Assembly: GCA_022264855.1 (NCBI GenBank)
Contig: JABYQU010000009.1
Span: forward strand, 372,001-436,000
Source of the DNA: Lenzites betulinus
Lineage: Eukaryota > Basidiomycota > Agaricomycetes > Polyporales > Polyporaceae
Direction: 5' to 3'
Length of the DNA: 64,000 nt
Part shown: positions 21,675 to 33,028 of the stretch, piece by piece
Numbering within the stretch: position 1 is the first letter of the stretch
Layout of the letters: each line of letters begins with the position of its first letter
Notes under the pieces: model-generated
Database searches by the model: none
Told to the model about the DNA's origin: nothing
The model's input: the letters and a program-made list of their open reading frames with translations, nothing else
Position numbers and translations under genes: made by a program

Positions 21675-22967
21675 TTACAGGTTTACGTTGCTTTCCTCTG
21701 GAACAAGCTCCACAGCACCAGGCCCGTCTAGCAGTTTCGCGACGCGAAGAAGCTCGAAACTAACCCCCATCGGTTCCAGCCCTGACGAGTTCCTGGATCG
21801 CGGGTGGCTTTGTATCGTTTGACATAACACTCTACGAGGACAATGTCGGTCTTTTTGACGCTGTCGTGGTTGCTTTTCATCATACTCGTCCAGCTTTCGA
21901 GCGAGTCCGTGGTGTCGTATACGTCCTCGAACGAGGTACACGCTGTCTCTCCTCTGTTGTTGAGGAAGCGGCTGGCATACGTAGAGACTCCCGCATGAGA
22001 GGCATCTAATATGAGCGGTTAGCGCACGCAACGTTCACGCTATCAGATTGGAGCACGTACCGCCTTCAGGTTGGCTCCGCCCATACAAAATACGATGAGC
22101 AACCTCCACATCGCGGTTCGTCAAAAGGCGAACACCAACATTGACACGGGAGCCTTCGATGGGAGCCAACCACACGGACGTTGCGATACCCGTCATCCAT
22201 ATCGTGATGGGTCTACCGTTGCGACAAAGGTATTTGTCGAGGCCCTTTCCATCACCAGTAGGTCCCCATTCCGCATTGAGCGGCATCAGACCGAGAGAGA
22301 AACGGTTCGCGCTCTTGTCAACAAAGTTTATAATGGGTACCAAGCGACTGACGCAGAAATAAATATATCAATATGTGGGCGGAGTGTTAAACGCGGATAG
22401 AGCCACTTACTTGATGAAGTTGGCAGATATGTACTCGGTTTCGGCAGGACGTATTGACAACTGCGCAGATGTAACCGGGGTACCTGGTTGTACACTGTCG
22501 ACATCGGTGGACAACGTGTCCTTCGTAGTGATGTCGTCAAGAGGACTGGTCGTTGACAATAATCATAAGTAGAGGTCGATTTCCACATGGTGCGAAGCGG
22601 CTTACCAAGCGGTAGCAGACTGGGTGGCATCGGTGTTCTCTGCCGATCCCACTGCTTCGAATTGAGGGATACTGTCTTCATCCGACACCGGAACAGCTGA
22701 AGGTGTTGAAGCTGCCATGGTCGACGGCTGAACGCGCGTTGATGAGAAGCCCACAGGCTGCGTGGGCAAGTCCTCAGATGTAATGGCTGTGCCGACGTGT
22801 TCACCACCGTCTACGCTAACAGACTCGTCACCAACGGTGAGAAACGTCCTGAAACAATTAGTTTTGAGAAGTAAGAACACGCTAAGCAGATCATACCTTT
22901 GACGTTTAGGATCAAGATTCTCTTGATCAGGATCGTTCTGCTTATGCTTGCGGGTGGAGACAGTCAT
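21675..22967 (-). CDS. Island family A protein G6, one-base frame break near C-terminus
   Basis: ATG 22967 (MTVSTRKHKQNDPDQENLDP) followed by four introns of 45-65 bp. The N-terminal third is Ser/Thr/Asp-rich and disordered. The core is LMPLNAEWGPTGDGKGLDKY, R-P-I-T-I-W-M-T-G, VNVGVRLLTNRDVEVAHRIL. The C-terminal module is KTDIVLVECYVKRYKA ... GWNRW. After that Trp the annotated frame ends SSFFASRNC (stop at 21728). The next frame instead gives VSFELLRVAKLLDGPGAVEL and a stop at 21675, which matches the tails of G1 and G2. The slip falls in a five-G run (21764-21768), where six would restore the family sequence. Mutation or base-call error cannot be told apart here. Confidence 0.72.
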
Positions 22968-23045
22968 GTCAAGGGCGTGGAGTAGACGGCAGGGAAAAGG
23001 ATGAAGTGGACGATGGCGATGAATGAGAGCGTTCCATGGCCAATT

Positions 23046-23052
23046 CTTATAT
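23046..23052 (-). promoter_or_regulatory. Probable TATA element of G6
   Basis: ATATAAG on the minus strand about 80 bp before the G6 ATG. Confidence 0.45.
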
Positions 23053-23182
23053 GCCGAGCGCTGAAGATGGCTTCAAGCGAAGGGGTTCGGCCACATACAC
23101 CGAGCGTGGATTCTGACGTCAGGATGAGGAATGGATGTCCACGGGCTGCATAACAAATGCAAAATATACATTACCAACGGAG

Positions 23183-23662
23183 TCATACATAACCAACGGA
23201 GTGCACGGACGACGCAGAACAGCAGCGTCGGAGAACTGTACGATGGGAATTGTTACGTGAGAATGTAATGTTGACGCTCAATTGGTGATGGAGAACTTGC
23301 GTGAATGGGGTGCGATGTACAGCACAAAGGCAGATGCATACGTCGTGTTCATGACGTGCGGTTATGGTGGGGTAGGAATGGACAGTGCGAGAATGTACAT
23401 ACATAATGAGGTTAAACATTGTTTGGGAGGTCCCAGAGGCGACGACGTGGACGAGAATGTGGGTGGCGGCAAATGATACGCAGCTGTCTGCTGTAAATGT
23501 ACTATGGAGCTGCGGGATATAGTTTGTCAGTACAGTACAAGCGCAATCACAAATTAGCTGATGACGCATCGTGGTGAAAGACCCCTTTGGAGATCCGTTG
23601 GCAGGTACAGAAGGCGCGATGGACTGCATTCCGCGTACGACGACGGAGAACGATACGTTCAT
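23183..23662 (-). other. Unresolved open frame downstream of G7
   Basis: A 159-codon frame from an ATG at 23660-23662 with His/Ser/Val-rich composition. It could be a family B relative with unspliced introns or chance. I could not assign homology or a convincing splice model. Confidence 0.25.
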
Positions 23663-23729
23663 GCAACATACAACTTCACGTCAGGGCGTATTGACAGGTA
23701 ATGTAGCGGTAATTGGAATTTATACGCCA

Positions 23730-24645
23730 CTATGACGCAGCACGACGAGGCGCGCGGACGATCACCGACATAGCATCTAACAGGAAGTTGAGATCAAAAG
23801 GAGGGGGGGTAGCGGTAGTACGTCAAACCACAAAACACTCCAATAGCACCATGTCACCTACAGAAACATCATGAAGGGTAAGCTTCGGCATAACACGATC
23901 GGAATCGTAAGCTTCAGTTGCGTCAAAAATGGAGGAGAACAACTACAGCAAACGTGAGCAGTCCGCTCGACACAAATTATCGACAACCACTCACTGGATG
24001 TGCTGATGCTTGGCCACGGGATGCATAGAAAGCATCATCGACCGCTGCACATACAGATAACACATTAGTGTACGTTCTATGCGCCGTTATCATCAATGCC
24101 AAAACATACCGAGCGACTTTGTCCCGATTCGAGCAACAAGCGAATCCCGACGATGACGGTCGACGTCGCGAAGAAGCTCCACGCCAATGAACATCGTTGT
24201 ACGGTCGGGCCCAGCGGTCATGTGTGCGCGAACACTGTTCAGCTCTCCTACGACGAGCAGGGTGATGGGAAGTCCTTCCACGCATAACACGTTCTTCAGC
24301 CGCCCATCCCCCCACGTGCTTTCATCAGGGACTGTAGTCAGAGAGTAGCGGTTGTTGGGTCCTGTAATGTCGAGGAAACCTTGTATCCGTTCCCTGCAAC
24401 ATGATTAGAATATACCGTGGTGTTTCATTGGTGGCACTGACCGAAATATGGCACTGGATATGTGCATGGGCAAGTACGGCGTACCGTCAGATAAGTCCAA
24501 TGTCAATGCACGAGCGACTTCAGTGGAGTTGTCCACCCGACACCCCGTATGTACGAGCGAGTCCCCGGATAATGTCGAACTGCGACGACGTCAATAGGTG
24601 GAATCCATACGACGAGAGCACTTACCTGCAATCATCACTACTCAT
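23730..24645 (-). pseudogene. Island family A copy G7, in-frame stop near C-terminus
   Basis: Starts MSSDDC (ATG 24645) and splices to STLSGDSLVHTGCRVDNSTE, then RERIQGFLDITGPNNRYSLT, DESTWGDGRLKNV, GLPITLLVVGELNSV, MFIGVELLRDVDRHRRDSLV. Last exon: LHDVSVGDMVLLECFVV, then TGA at 23823-23825, then in the same frame RTTATPPPFDLNFLLDAMSV and IVRAPRRAAS and a final stop at 23730. The post-stop part matches the G1 tail (FELHAVSLLVRAP), so the TGA interrupts a formerly longer protein, possibly a CGA to TGA change. The region between is also about ten residues short of G1/G2. A truncated product remains possible. Confidence 0.65.
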
Positions 24646-24705
24646 ATCGTTAGGTGAGGGCAGGCGTGAATCCATGACAGTACAAAGCACATCTCCGCCT
24701 TGTAT

Positions 24706-24712
24706 CTTTATA
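24706..24712 (-). promoter_or_regulatory. TATA box of G7
   Basis: TATAAAG on the minus strand, 61 bp before the G7 ATG. Confidence 0.55.
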
Positions 24713-25010
24713 CATGGAACGAAGAATGTACATAGTATAGGTGGTCCACGGTGGTCACTGCATGACACATCGTGGCGGACTTACGGAACGATGCGGACTT
24801 CCCCATTTCGTACGATATGGACGTTACGAGCATTTCCACGCACCCATACCTTGTCTTTACTGCGCGCCGAAAACGCACGTTCACTGTAAAGTTGTAGACA
24901 TCACACATAGTCCACGGCGTGTAAGCGACAGACCAAGAAATCGAGAGGGAGACAAGGAGTGATGCATTGATGACACTCAGTCGGCAAGCGATACATGCGC
25001 AAAACGCTCG

Positions 25011-28000
25011 TCAGCGCTTATTCCGTAGACGTTTCCTCTCTCGTTCATCCGGCGGAGATTGTGCAGGAGGTAGACGCCGTTTCCGCGAGTCGGCGTACAT
25101 GTAATCTGCGTGCAATCTGTCTTGGATACACAACAACGCGGTACTCCGTTCAGCAGCTGATGGAGGCACATGGTCAACCTCTACACCGGAACATGGTAAG
25201 CGTCCATCTTCGTCAGCGACGTTGATTCCTTTAGTTTGCAGCGCATTGCGCGCCTGGGTGACCTCTGTGTCAGACCCGTTCTCCAGTACTGTACGCAACG
25301 CAAGGACATGTAAGCGGTGATTCTCCTTCCGTATATCTTCTGATGACCTGCAGGTGATCTTCGATTTATCAAACGCTCGAAGTACAATAACTCCACGTAA
25401 CGAAGTGGCTCTGGAAAGCATCACATATGGCGCCTCGGTGCCTGAACAACCTGCAAGGTCCACGACAACGGATTCAAATGTCTGCCCCTGAGCTTTATGG
25501 GCTGTTATAGCAAAAGCAGGTTGTATGGGCACTTGTGTACGCTTCACTGAGCAACGAGCACTGCTATGTGGGTGAATGAAGCTCATGTTCACCGTGTCCT
25601 CCAACACAGGGAAGTTCCCGTCTGGAAGGTCGTGCATGCTCGAAGCAAGCGTGGAATCAAGCTCTACAACACAAGACCTCAAGTATTGCTTTCCACTTTC
25701 GCGATCTACGATGAAGCGAACGCTTCTCAACGTACCGATGCTACCATTCACTATCCCCCTCCCACGTCATAATTTTGTGATATAATAACCGGCATACCGA
25801 GGACAAGTGGTATCTTTCCCAGTCTGTGAGAAGTTTGCCCTGAATGCATCTCTTCTAGAGCTTCCTGAAGCGCTGGTTCGCGAATCAATTGACCGGCGTA
25901 ACTGTCGCGCGCATAATACCAGTGCAGTGGTCGACCGGTACGTTCAGCATATGCTTCTGCGGCTCTGACATTCATCGCGTCTTTAGTAGCGTTATCGTAT
26001 ACGATGATGGGGGCGCGAGCTTGCGAAGGCTGGAACGTGTTTGCAGGGATGTTCCCCAACACTCTTCCGGAAAGAGCATCATAATCTTTGTCAGTACAGC
26101 GCCCTTCGCGAAGATGGCTTAACAAGTCTATGAAAGTCACATCGCCTCGCTGACGCATAACATCTTTCAGAATTACAACGGTGTTGAAAGACAGCCACAA
26201 TAGCTTGCCCAACACGATGTCCTGACCGGCTGTCCTCGCTGCATTCCGTGACGTTTTCACCCACGCGTACAGTCTTGTTTCGGAAACTGGTGGGAGCTGT
26301 GCGAAATCTCCGGCGAGAATTATGTTGATCCCTCCGAATGCAGATGTATCCGAAGTCGCCTGAGTGAGGGCTTCGCTAACACGTGCAAGCAGTTTACATC
26401 CAACCATTGACACTTCATCAATCAACAGATAGTCGACCCCGTCCCACATAGCCTCGAGGTCTCTTTTGGTTTTCTGGCCTACCTTCCCTCCCTTTCGTTG
26501 ATCGAGGCCCAGTGCAGAGTGTAGAGTCGTACCCGCGATATTACGCGCAGCTACGCCTGTGAACGACGCGAGCCGAAGACGACGGGCTTCATTACGAGCG
26601 GCAAAGAAAGACGTCAACGCTTGTATCACGCGTGATTTTCCCGTCCCTCCAACGCCTCCTAGGAACATTCGTAGAGGAGGAGGTTTGTTCTGCAGTGAGT
26701 GTTCGGCGACTATTCGAAACGCACGCGCCTGCTCAATATTCAGATTCCACGTAGTAATATGTTGTTCAATGTCTACAGATTTCGCTGTCACAGCATATAT
26801 GGGATCAGCAACGCGAACACCGTCGTGGTCTGCCATCACGGAGGAATGGGAGTCATTCAGTGTAGTAGTATCGCGAATGCCGACACTGATAGCAGGAGCA
26901 CTGTCGGTCTGTGTCCCTATCTCCCCTGGAACACAATTGGGTTTCGTCGCCAACAACCGTTTCCATTCCTTTCTACGTGCGTCATATTCTGACCTCCATT
27001 TGCTCTCTAGATCGACAGCATCGTCCTCCAACAGGGTGACGTCTGATTCAGACATGTTGGTCGCATCCACACTCTCTCCACAAGTTCTGAACAAGCCAAA
27101 GCGGTCGGCTGCGGTGAGACATTCCTGTACTCGTGCACGTTCCTTATCTTTGTGTCTGCCTTTTGAGCTTGCGATGGACTCTAGGTGTGTAAGTATCTGC
27201 TGCTCGTCTTGATCACCTACAAGCGCGTCATCCTCATCAATTTCACCACGTTCATGAAATCCAGTAGCGCGGCACCTTCGTCGACGATTTCGTCCGCGTT
27301 TAATATGATCATTACGGCTATCCTTGCACTCATGTAATAGCTGCAGATTGTTCATTACTTCAAGCGCAAGCTCAGAGAAGCTGGGATGGTAACGCTCGAA
27401 CGTGTCTTGCCACGTTAACGAATCTTCCAGTAAATTGGCGGGTTCCTTCCACGGCTTGAATAGTATGAGCATCAACCGACAGTATCGTTCTTTGTCATTC
27501 TCTCGGTCTCGCCTTGGCACTGACGGACCTATTAGAACAGGTATACTGAGCCGTTCTTCAGGCTGCACAACACAACACTTCCGTTCCCGTTCAGGATGCC
27601 CCTCTGCAAACTTCACAGTTGCTCTTTGCCGTGCATCTCGCACGCCAAAAGGATCTTCGGGCAGAGCATGTCCTGGTTCGTCATTGACAACGTCGTCAAC
27701 CTCCTCTGCCTGCTCACGATCTGCACGTGTTCGATATATTGTTTCTTTCCGTGTGGATGACACAAACTCCCATAGGCACATTTCGTTCAGCTGCGCACCG
27801 CGAAAGACGTAATCGGTGGTTTGCGAACTGAGTTGAACAACGCCGCCGTCCGGAGTGGTACCAATTCGAACGTCATCCTCATTACACTCTTCATGATCAT
27901 CCACAGGTTGCGCTTGCCTCGCTTCAGTATTCGTCGCATCTTCTGCCGAAAATTCATCACTGATAATGTCTGCAGTGTAAGTCGTGTCGGTATTCACGTT

Positions 28001-31000
28001 AATCGGAACTGCCTTGTTAATAAACCGCTCAAACGAAGTCCAGTATAGGTTCGCAAAGTCATGACTGGTAAAATGGTCCTCGAAATCTAGGAGGTAGGAC
28101 GCCACTTGTTGAGCAGACAATTCCTGGTTCGATATCAGCGCGAATGCAGTACGTTGCAGTAAATGTTTAGCACGTTCGCTGACATCACTTCCAGCGTTCT
28201 CGATGGCTGCCAAGCGCTTCACAGCCATTTCAAGAGCCGCGTACGAAACATGAGCTTTCAACGGCGACTTCGTGATGTAATCGGTAATGTAGTAGATCAC
28301 AGCTTTCGCCTCCTCCCCAGTACCTATGAATTGAATATCCATATTACAGCGCAAGCTTTCCAGTATGGTCGGATTATAGTTATTTACCATGCCGTTCAAG
28401 ATCCGCAGCGCCAGTTCGCCAGTCTCCGGGTCACAACTGCTTTCATTGATCACGTTCTGTTCATCAAGGTCAAATCGACATTCTCGCGGTCCGGAGTCCT
28501 TGCAATACTTATAACATGTCGCCGTATGTTTATGCACTTGGTTATGTTCCACTAGTGATCTCAAATCATTTTGTCGAAATGTTCGAAGATCCTCACCATG
28601 CAGGTCGAGGGGAAACCCTCGAGAGCTGTCAGGATGACCATTCACAGTTGGCACAGCGTCCGCGTTCACGGAACGTTCCTCAGGTATGTGATTAGCGATA
28701 ACATCATCAAGGAACTCTATCAGCCTTTGGCCGAATTCTGGTCCATCAACGCTCCGCAGCCTCTCCTGCAACGCTAACGGGCTCAGACCACCCTCCACCC
28801 ACACCATCATATGGCAGTGAAGTGTACCTCGGCCTTGGGCCTCGACACATCCATAGTAAGCTTTGACCACGCCTAACACACCCCCTTCGTCATTGAACTG
28901 AGAAGGATCGTACCCTAACAATTCCTTGATGAATGCCTTCATGTAGATATTAAAGAACTTCACCCCAACGAAGGGGTTCCGCGCTACCAATATCGATTGG
29001 TTCCACGAGTCAGGAACCTCCTCGGGGAGAAGTTTGTCCACGTCTATGTCGGCGCCCCCCAGGAGCTTTACTACCGGATTATAGATATCGGCAGGATTGA
29101 TCGTGATATAGAAGCTAGGCATACCTTGGGTAGCCATGAGCGCTCGTATCTGATTTCGCATCGCCACACGCGCAGCAGAAGATCTGGGAACATCACGCGT
29201 CACCACTTGCACTTCCTTCATGAGGTCTACAACACGGCGCTCCTCTTCCGTATCATACGTAGGCGATCCAGTTTCCGCTATCCGCGCACACACTCGAGCA
29301 ACAGCCTCCTCAGACACCGCCGCAAAGCGGTCCGCGAATAATCGAAAGTGCTCTCGACGAACCTTCAAACCCGTGTTCAATAATAATGTCCGCCGTTGTA
29401 GGATATTGAACGCGGTGAATAGGAAGGTATGATGCGTCTGAAATTCATTGAATACCGAATTTAACAAGTGTTTGACCTGTCGCTTCAAAGATAACGCCTT
29501 TGTGCGTGTTCGCTCTTCGAAACCTCCTATGCCATACGGAAAGAGGGTAGGATATATCATAGGAAATAACGACGGATTACAGAATTCGTTCACAGGTTGT
29601 GGATCGTGCGGCATTTCAACGTACCCCCCTCCCTTACGTTTGATATGTCTGATTGCGGCAGCGCATAATTGGCTTGACGGAGTATGACCGTCAACATCCG
29701 TGATAACCACCTTCTGGAATTCAACCTGCTGCCGCTCAATGTCTCGCATTGTGATGTCCGCTGGCGCATGTGGCGTTCCACCCAGGACCGTCGGCGTCTC
29801 ACTACGACATGTATTTACCGTGCCGCGTTCATGTTCAGACGATGCACATTCGTTAAGCGGTCCGGAACCTCCTAACACTACTTCTTGCATAACGGTATCG
29901 CCGTCCACCTGCACATCATTCTTGGGACTGCGGATATTTGTGAGAGGTTGCAGTCCCCCATGATCGGATGGCTGCATACAATCGTACCGGGCCGTCACAG
30001 CTTCACTCGCTTCCACTGATGGCAAATGTTCGGTTGGATACGGCAACAAGCCTTCGATTGGTATGTCTTCCAATCTCCTCTCATCAATCTCGATACTTCT
30101 GTACAGAGGATTATTCGCTTTCAGCCAGCACAGGGCCGCGCGAATTCTTTCCCTCCGCACGACCAACGGTTTAGCTTTTCTTTCTAACCACTGCTTCGTA
30201 GGGACGACAGAGCCGACAAATATTACACATATAGGTGTGACTATGTCCTCCACAGTTGGTGGGAGAATCGCCGCGACCTGTTCCGCCCTCTGCGGATGAA
30301 TTATGATATGACCTTTGAATCCCCTCTGAGTGCTAGGCAGCACCGGTGCATCTTCGTCCTCACTATCAGTCCGTAAGTGCACAATGCAACACTTCGACCG
30401 GCATCGCGCTATTATCTGTTCCTCTATGAATGTAAGATCTCGCAATTCGCTCGGCACTGGCCCTCTGTACAATTTATTCGCCAGAGCTAGCGGCGGAAGT
30501 GTACACCTTCGAAGACACGAGCAACATTCAGGGCGTAGCGCAGCATAGACTTCGTCGTCTTCTATGGACAAGCCGTCCTCGTGTAGAAGAACATCATCCA
30601 CGCTGATCTGGAACTTCGACAAATTGGGCATCGGTAACGCAGGAGCTTGCTCCCTAACATCTGCAGGACAGCGTAGCACATCAAGCGGCAAATCTTTTAA
30701 ATTCTCCTTCTTCTTCTCACCATTGCGAAACCTACCTGCACATGAAGCGCAGGTGAACTGCCGCAGAACAGCGGATCCCGTCTCTCGTCGAAATACACGG
30801 ATCAGCTTCTCTTTCAGTTCCGGCTTGATCTGCCGCGGCCACTCGCGACGAACACGAGCTCGAACTTCCTCACGAGCGGAACGAGCATCCGCCCTTTCAT
30901 GATGACGGTCCTGGCGTCTGTCCGCCGACCGTTTACCTTTCCGAAGTTTCGTGACATATTTTTTCAGCTCTCGACGCAACCTTGCTACGCCACAGCCGTG

Positions 31001-31327
31001 GTCAAATGGAACAGAGTTCGCTTGCAGGATGCGCTTCAGAGCGCGGCCGTGCAATTTAGGAGTCAACCGAGTCAACAACCGAATCTGCGCATCTGTGTTA
31101 TCTGCCCCCTCGGCGGTCGATGTGGGTACTTCAGTACGAAAGTCACTGCACCCGGGACCCTTTTCTGCATCATCCAACTTATAACACGACCCATTCGCGA
31201 TATGTGACGATATAATCACCCTCAAGTTCTCTCTGGACGGATGCTCGTCCACGTTCAAACCATGTGCACGAGCGACACCGAGCAACGACGTTAAGTTCAT
31301 ATCCTCTATGTCGTTCAGTACACCCAC
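25011..31327 (-). CDS. Helitron Rep/Helicase protein, one frame break at 25755-25759
   Basis: From ATG 31327 a frame of 1858 codons runs to 25751, then continues one frame over for about 246 codons to 25011. Order: SAP-like helical N-terminus (about 1-130); DUF6570-type region with LPPLALANKLYRGPVPSELR (about 270-400); Helitron-like N / Rep domain with FYITINPADIYNP (about 735), HUH motif TLHCHMMVW (about 832) and two-Tyr motif YYITDYITKSPLKAH (about 1005); Pif1-type helicase with Walker A FLGGVGGTGKS (about 1555), LLIDEVSMVG (about 1630), ILAGDFAQLPP, and, after the frame break, AITAHKAQGQTFESVVVDL and YVMLSRATSLRGV. The break follows QNYDVGGG: six Gs instead of five would read on as IVNGSIGTLRS. 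All catalytic motifs look intact, so the copy is young. Acts in nuclear DNA transposition. Confidence 0.95.
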
Positions 31328-32501
31328 GTCGTGTTCATGTTGTCCACCACATGACAGTCACTGGGTGGAGACACCTCGTGGTCTAATGTGGAATATGTTA
31401 GAATAGGTGACCGAGGAACGCCGGCTTCCGTTTACTCCTGAAATTAGAGTATATCTTCTATATCGGAGTTAGAATAAACTATAGTGCACGACATAGTTAC
31501 TTTCACTCGTTCTTTAGAGCGTCCGGCTCACTCTAATCTGTGCAATATATTAGAGCAGGTCTGCGAGTACGTGCTCCTGCCGTCCACTCCCTCTCACTTC
31601 CGTCGCGGAGTGCATGACATATCTTAACGTGGCCCGTGCAGAGTTGTTGGGGATAAAACCAGGCCGAGCCGGCGTCAGGCCGCGCTCGTCGCTTGTCCTC
31701 CTCTATCATGCACTTGTCTCCTATCCCGCTTTCAACTCCCTTGGCTCATTAAAGCTACTCATGTTCCACCTCAGGTAAGATATCTTGCATATATATTGGA
31801 GGTGTTATTGCTCATTGACTCCTCAATGGATTCGAAACCTCGGGTCGCGCGACTGGATGTCAAGGGCAGGTACGTACTTCTCTTCTGCTCGTAATTTGCT
31901 GATCGTGTATCCATGAGTACTTACTACTCTTTTGTAAGGATCCTTGCTGATGCTTATACCTCTCATCCCTGCACAGTCATCATGCAAGGTATGTGTTCAT
32001 TCTCACCCGGTAGTTCTCTGACGAGTAGTCTGCTGCAGGTTGCGACATGCGAACATCATGCTGATCACCTGGGCCGGCGTTCAGATATTAGTTTGGGCCA
32101 CAACACAACAACACAAATCTTAGGTGCGTGCAATGTACATGTGCTACAAGTACTACTGCACAATGTTGCACGACGGTTCAGGGATCTTCGCAATTGTCGA
32201 TGTATGCGCGTGGCACTGTATATTTATCAGCTATATATCAGCAATATATATATTTATTCTATCGTACAGTGTTCGGCCACATCAACGTTAGAATGAGTGC
32301 AGATACATCCAGAACTCTGACCTAGAACTGGACTACCTACTCTAACCTTGAAGCAGACCGCCCACTCTAACCTTAGAGGATATGGCCGATATTCTCTGAC
32401 CCAGACCGAATCGCTCCCACCCTAACATTAGAGATTGCCGTTTATTCAAAGTCCGAATCGGATGCCTATTAACGCCGATGACTAACAATTCTACCATAGA
32501 C
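31328..32501. other. Helitron 5'-side non-coding region
   Basis: AT-richer than the neighbours. It contains the TCTAA/TTAGA motif groups, a GGGATAAAACC TATA-like element near 31648, and a possible spliced 40-50 codon plus-strand frame starting ATGGATTCGAAACC near 31826 with good GT-AG borders. I do not call a gene. Confidence 0.4.
31382..32440. repeat. Dispersed TTAGA/TCTAA short motif, two groups
   Basis: About six copies at 31382-31555 (for example TTAGAG at 31444 and 31513, CTCTAAT at 31531, ATTAGAG at 31548) and four to five copies at 32287-32435 (GTTAGAATGAG, ACTCTAACCTT, CACTCTAACCTTAGAGG, CTAACATTAGAG). Some are inverted pairs around two to four bases. The density drops sharply outside these blocks as far as I can see by eye. 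Confidence 0.6.
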
Positions 32502-32909
32502 CTAGAGGTCCCTCCACCCGGTGAGTGTGCTCTTCAGTGATGACACAATACAGTCTCTCACGGATGCCTCCGGGCCGCTAACGTCTATGTGTAGCGAGCG
32601 AGCGACCAGAGCCAACCGTGGAGCACGACAATCACGAACTTCTTCTACCACTCGTCTTAGCAAGTCGGTCCGAAATTCGTCAGCATCGCTATTTCCACAC
32701 AACATCGAGCACGCAGAACCTCCGCCCGTCCGACAGTGACCACTCAGTATATGCCGGATAACATGTTCTCTTATATCGCTTGCACTACTGTCTGAGTGCC
32801 CCATCCCATGCATGTCCGCTAAGTCGACGAGTTCGACCAACGACAAACTATCCCAGAGCGAAGTTGACGCAAATATAGAACGTACACTTCCTTGTATAGT
32901 GGCACACAT
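32502..32909 (-). CDS. SAP-like helical protein related to the Helitron N-terminus (135 aa)
   Basis: ATG 32909 (MCATIQGSVRSIFASTSLWD) to stop at 32502. Two helix-turn-helix-like halves, LSLVELVDLADMHGMGH ... IREHVIRHILSGHC and RAPRLALVARSLHID, have the same layout as the first 110 residues of the Rep/Helicase protein (TSLLGVARAHGLNVDEH ... LRVIISSHIANGSC, then HGRALKRILQANSVPFDHG). SAP motifs bind DNA, so a DNA-targeting helper role is possible. GTATAAG lies 2-8 bp before the ATG. It may be a duplicated, stand-alone N-terminal domain. Homology is by eye only. Confidence 0.6.
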   Translation of the reverse strand: MCATIQGSVRSIFASTSLWDSLSLVELVDLADMHGMGHSDSSASDIREHVIRHILSGHCRTGGGSACSMLCGNSDADEFRTDLLRRVVEEVRDCRAPRLALVARSLHIDVSGPEASVRDCIVSSLKSTLTGWRDL

Positions 32910-33028
32910 CCTTATACTTCCCCGGCCAAGGGAGGACGATTGTTCACTCAGATCGTCTGCTGCGTTGGAAGGCTCTGTCCGACTGTAATCTGGAGCATTG
33001 TTTCAGTAGCTGTACTGCACGTGTTATA

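Noticed and set aside
23659..23661. Alternative end of G7 with an ATGA overlap to the next open frame
   Set aside because: It needed an intron with a phase mismatch; the in-frame continuation past the TGA to 23730 matches the paralogs better.
31826..32080. Small spliced plus-strand gene in the Helitron 5' region
   Set aside because: GT-AG borders look fine but the product would be only about 45 residues with no recognisable feature.
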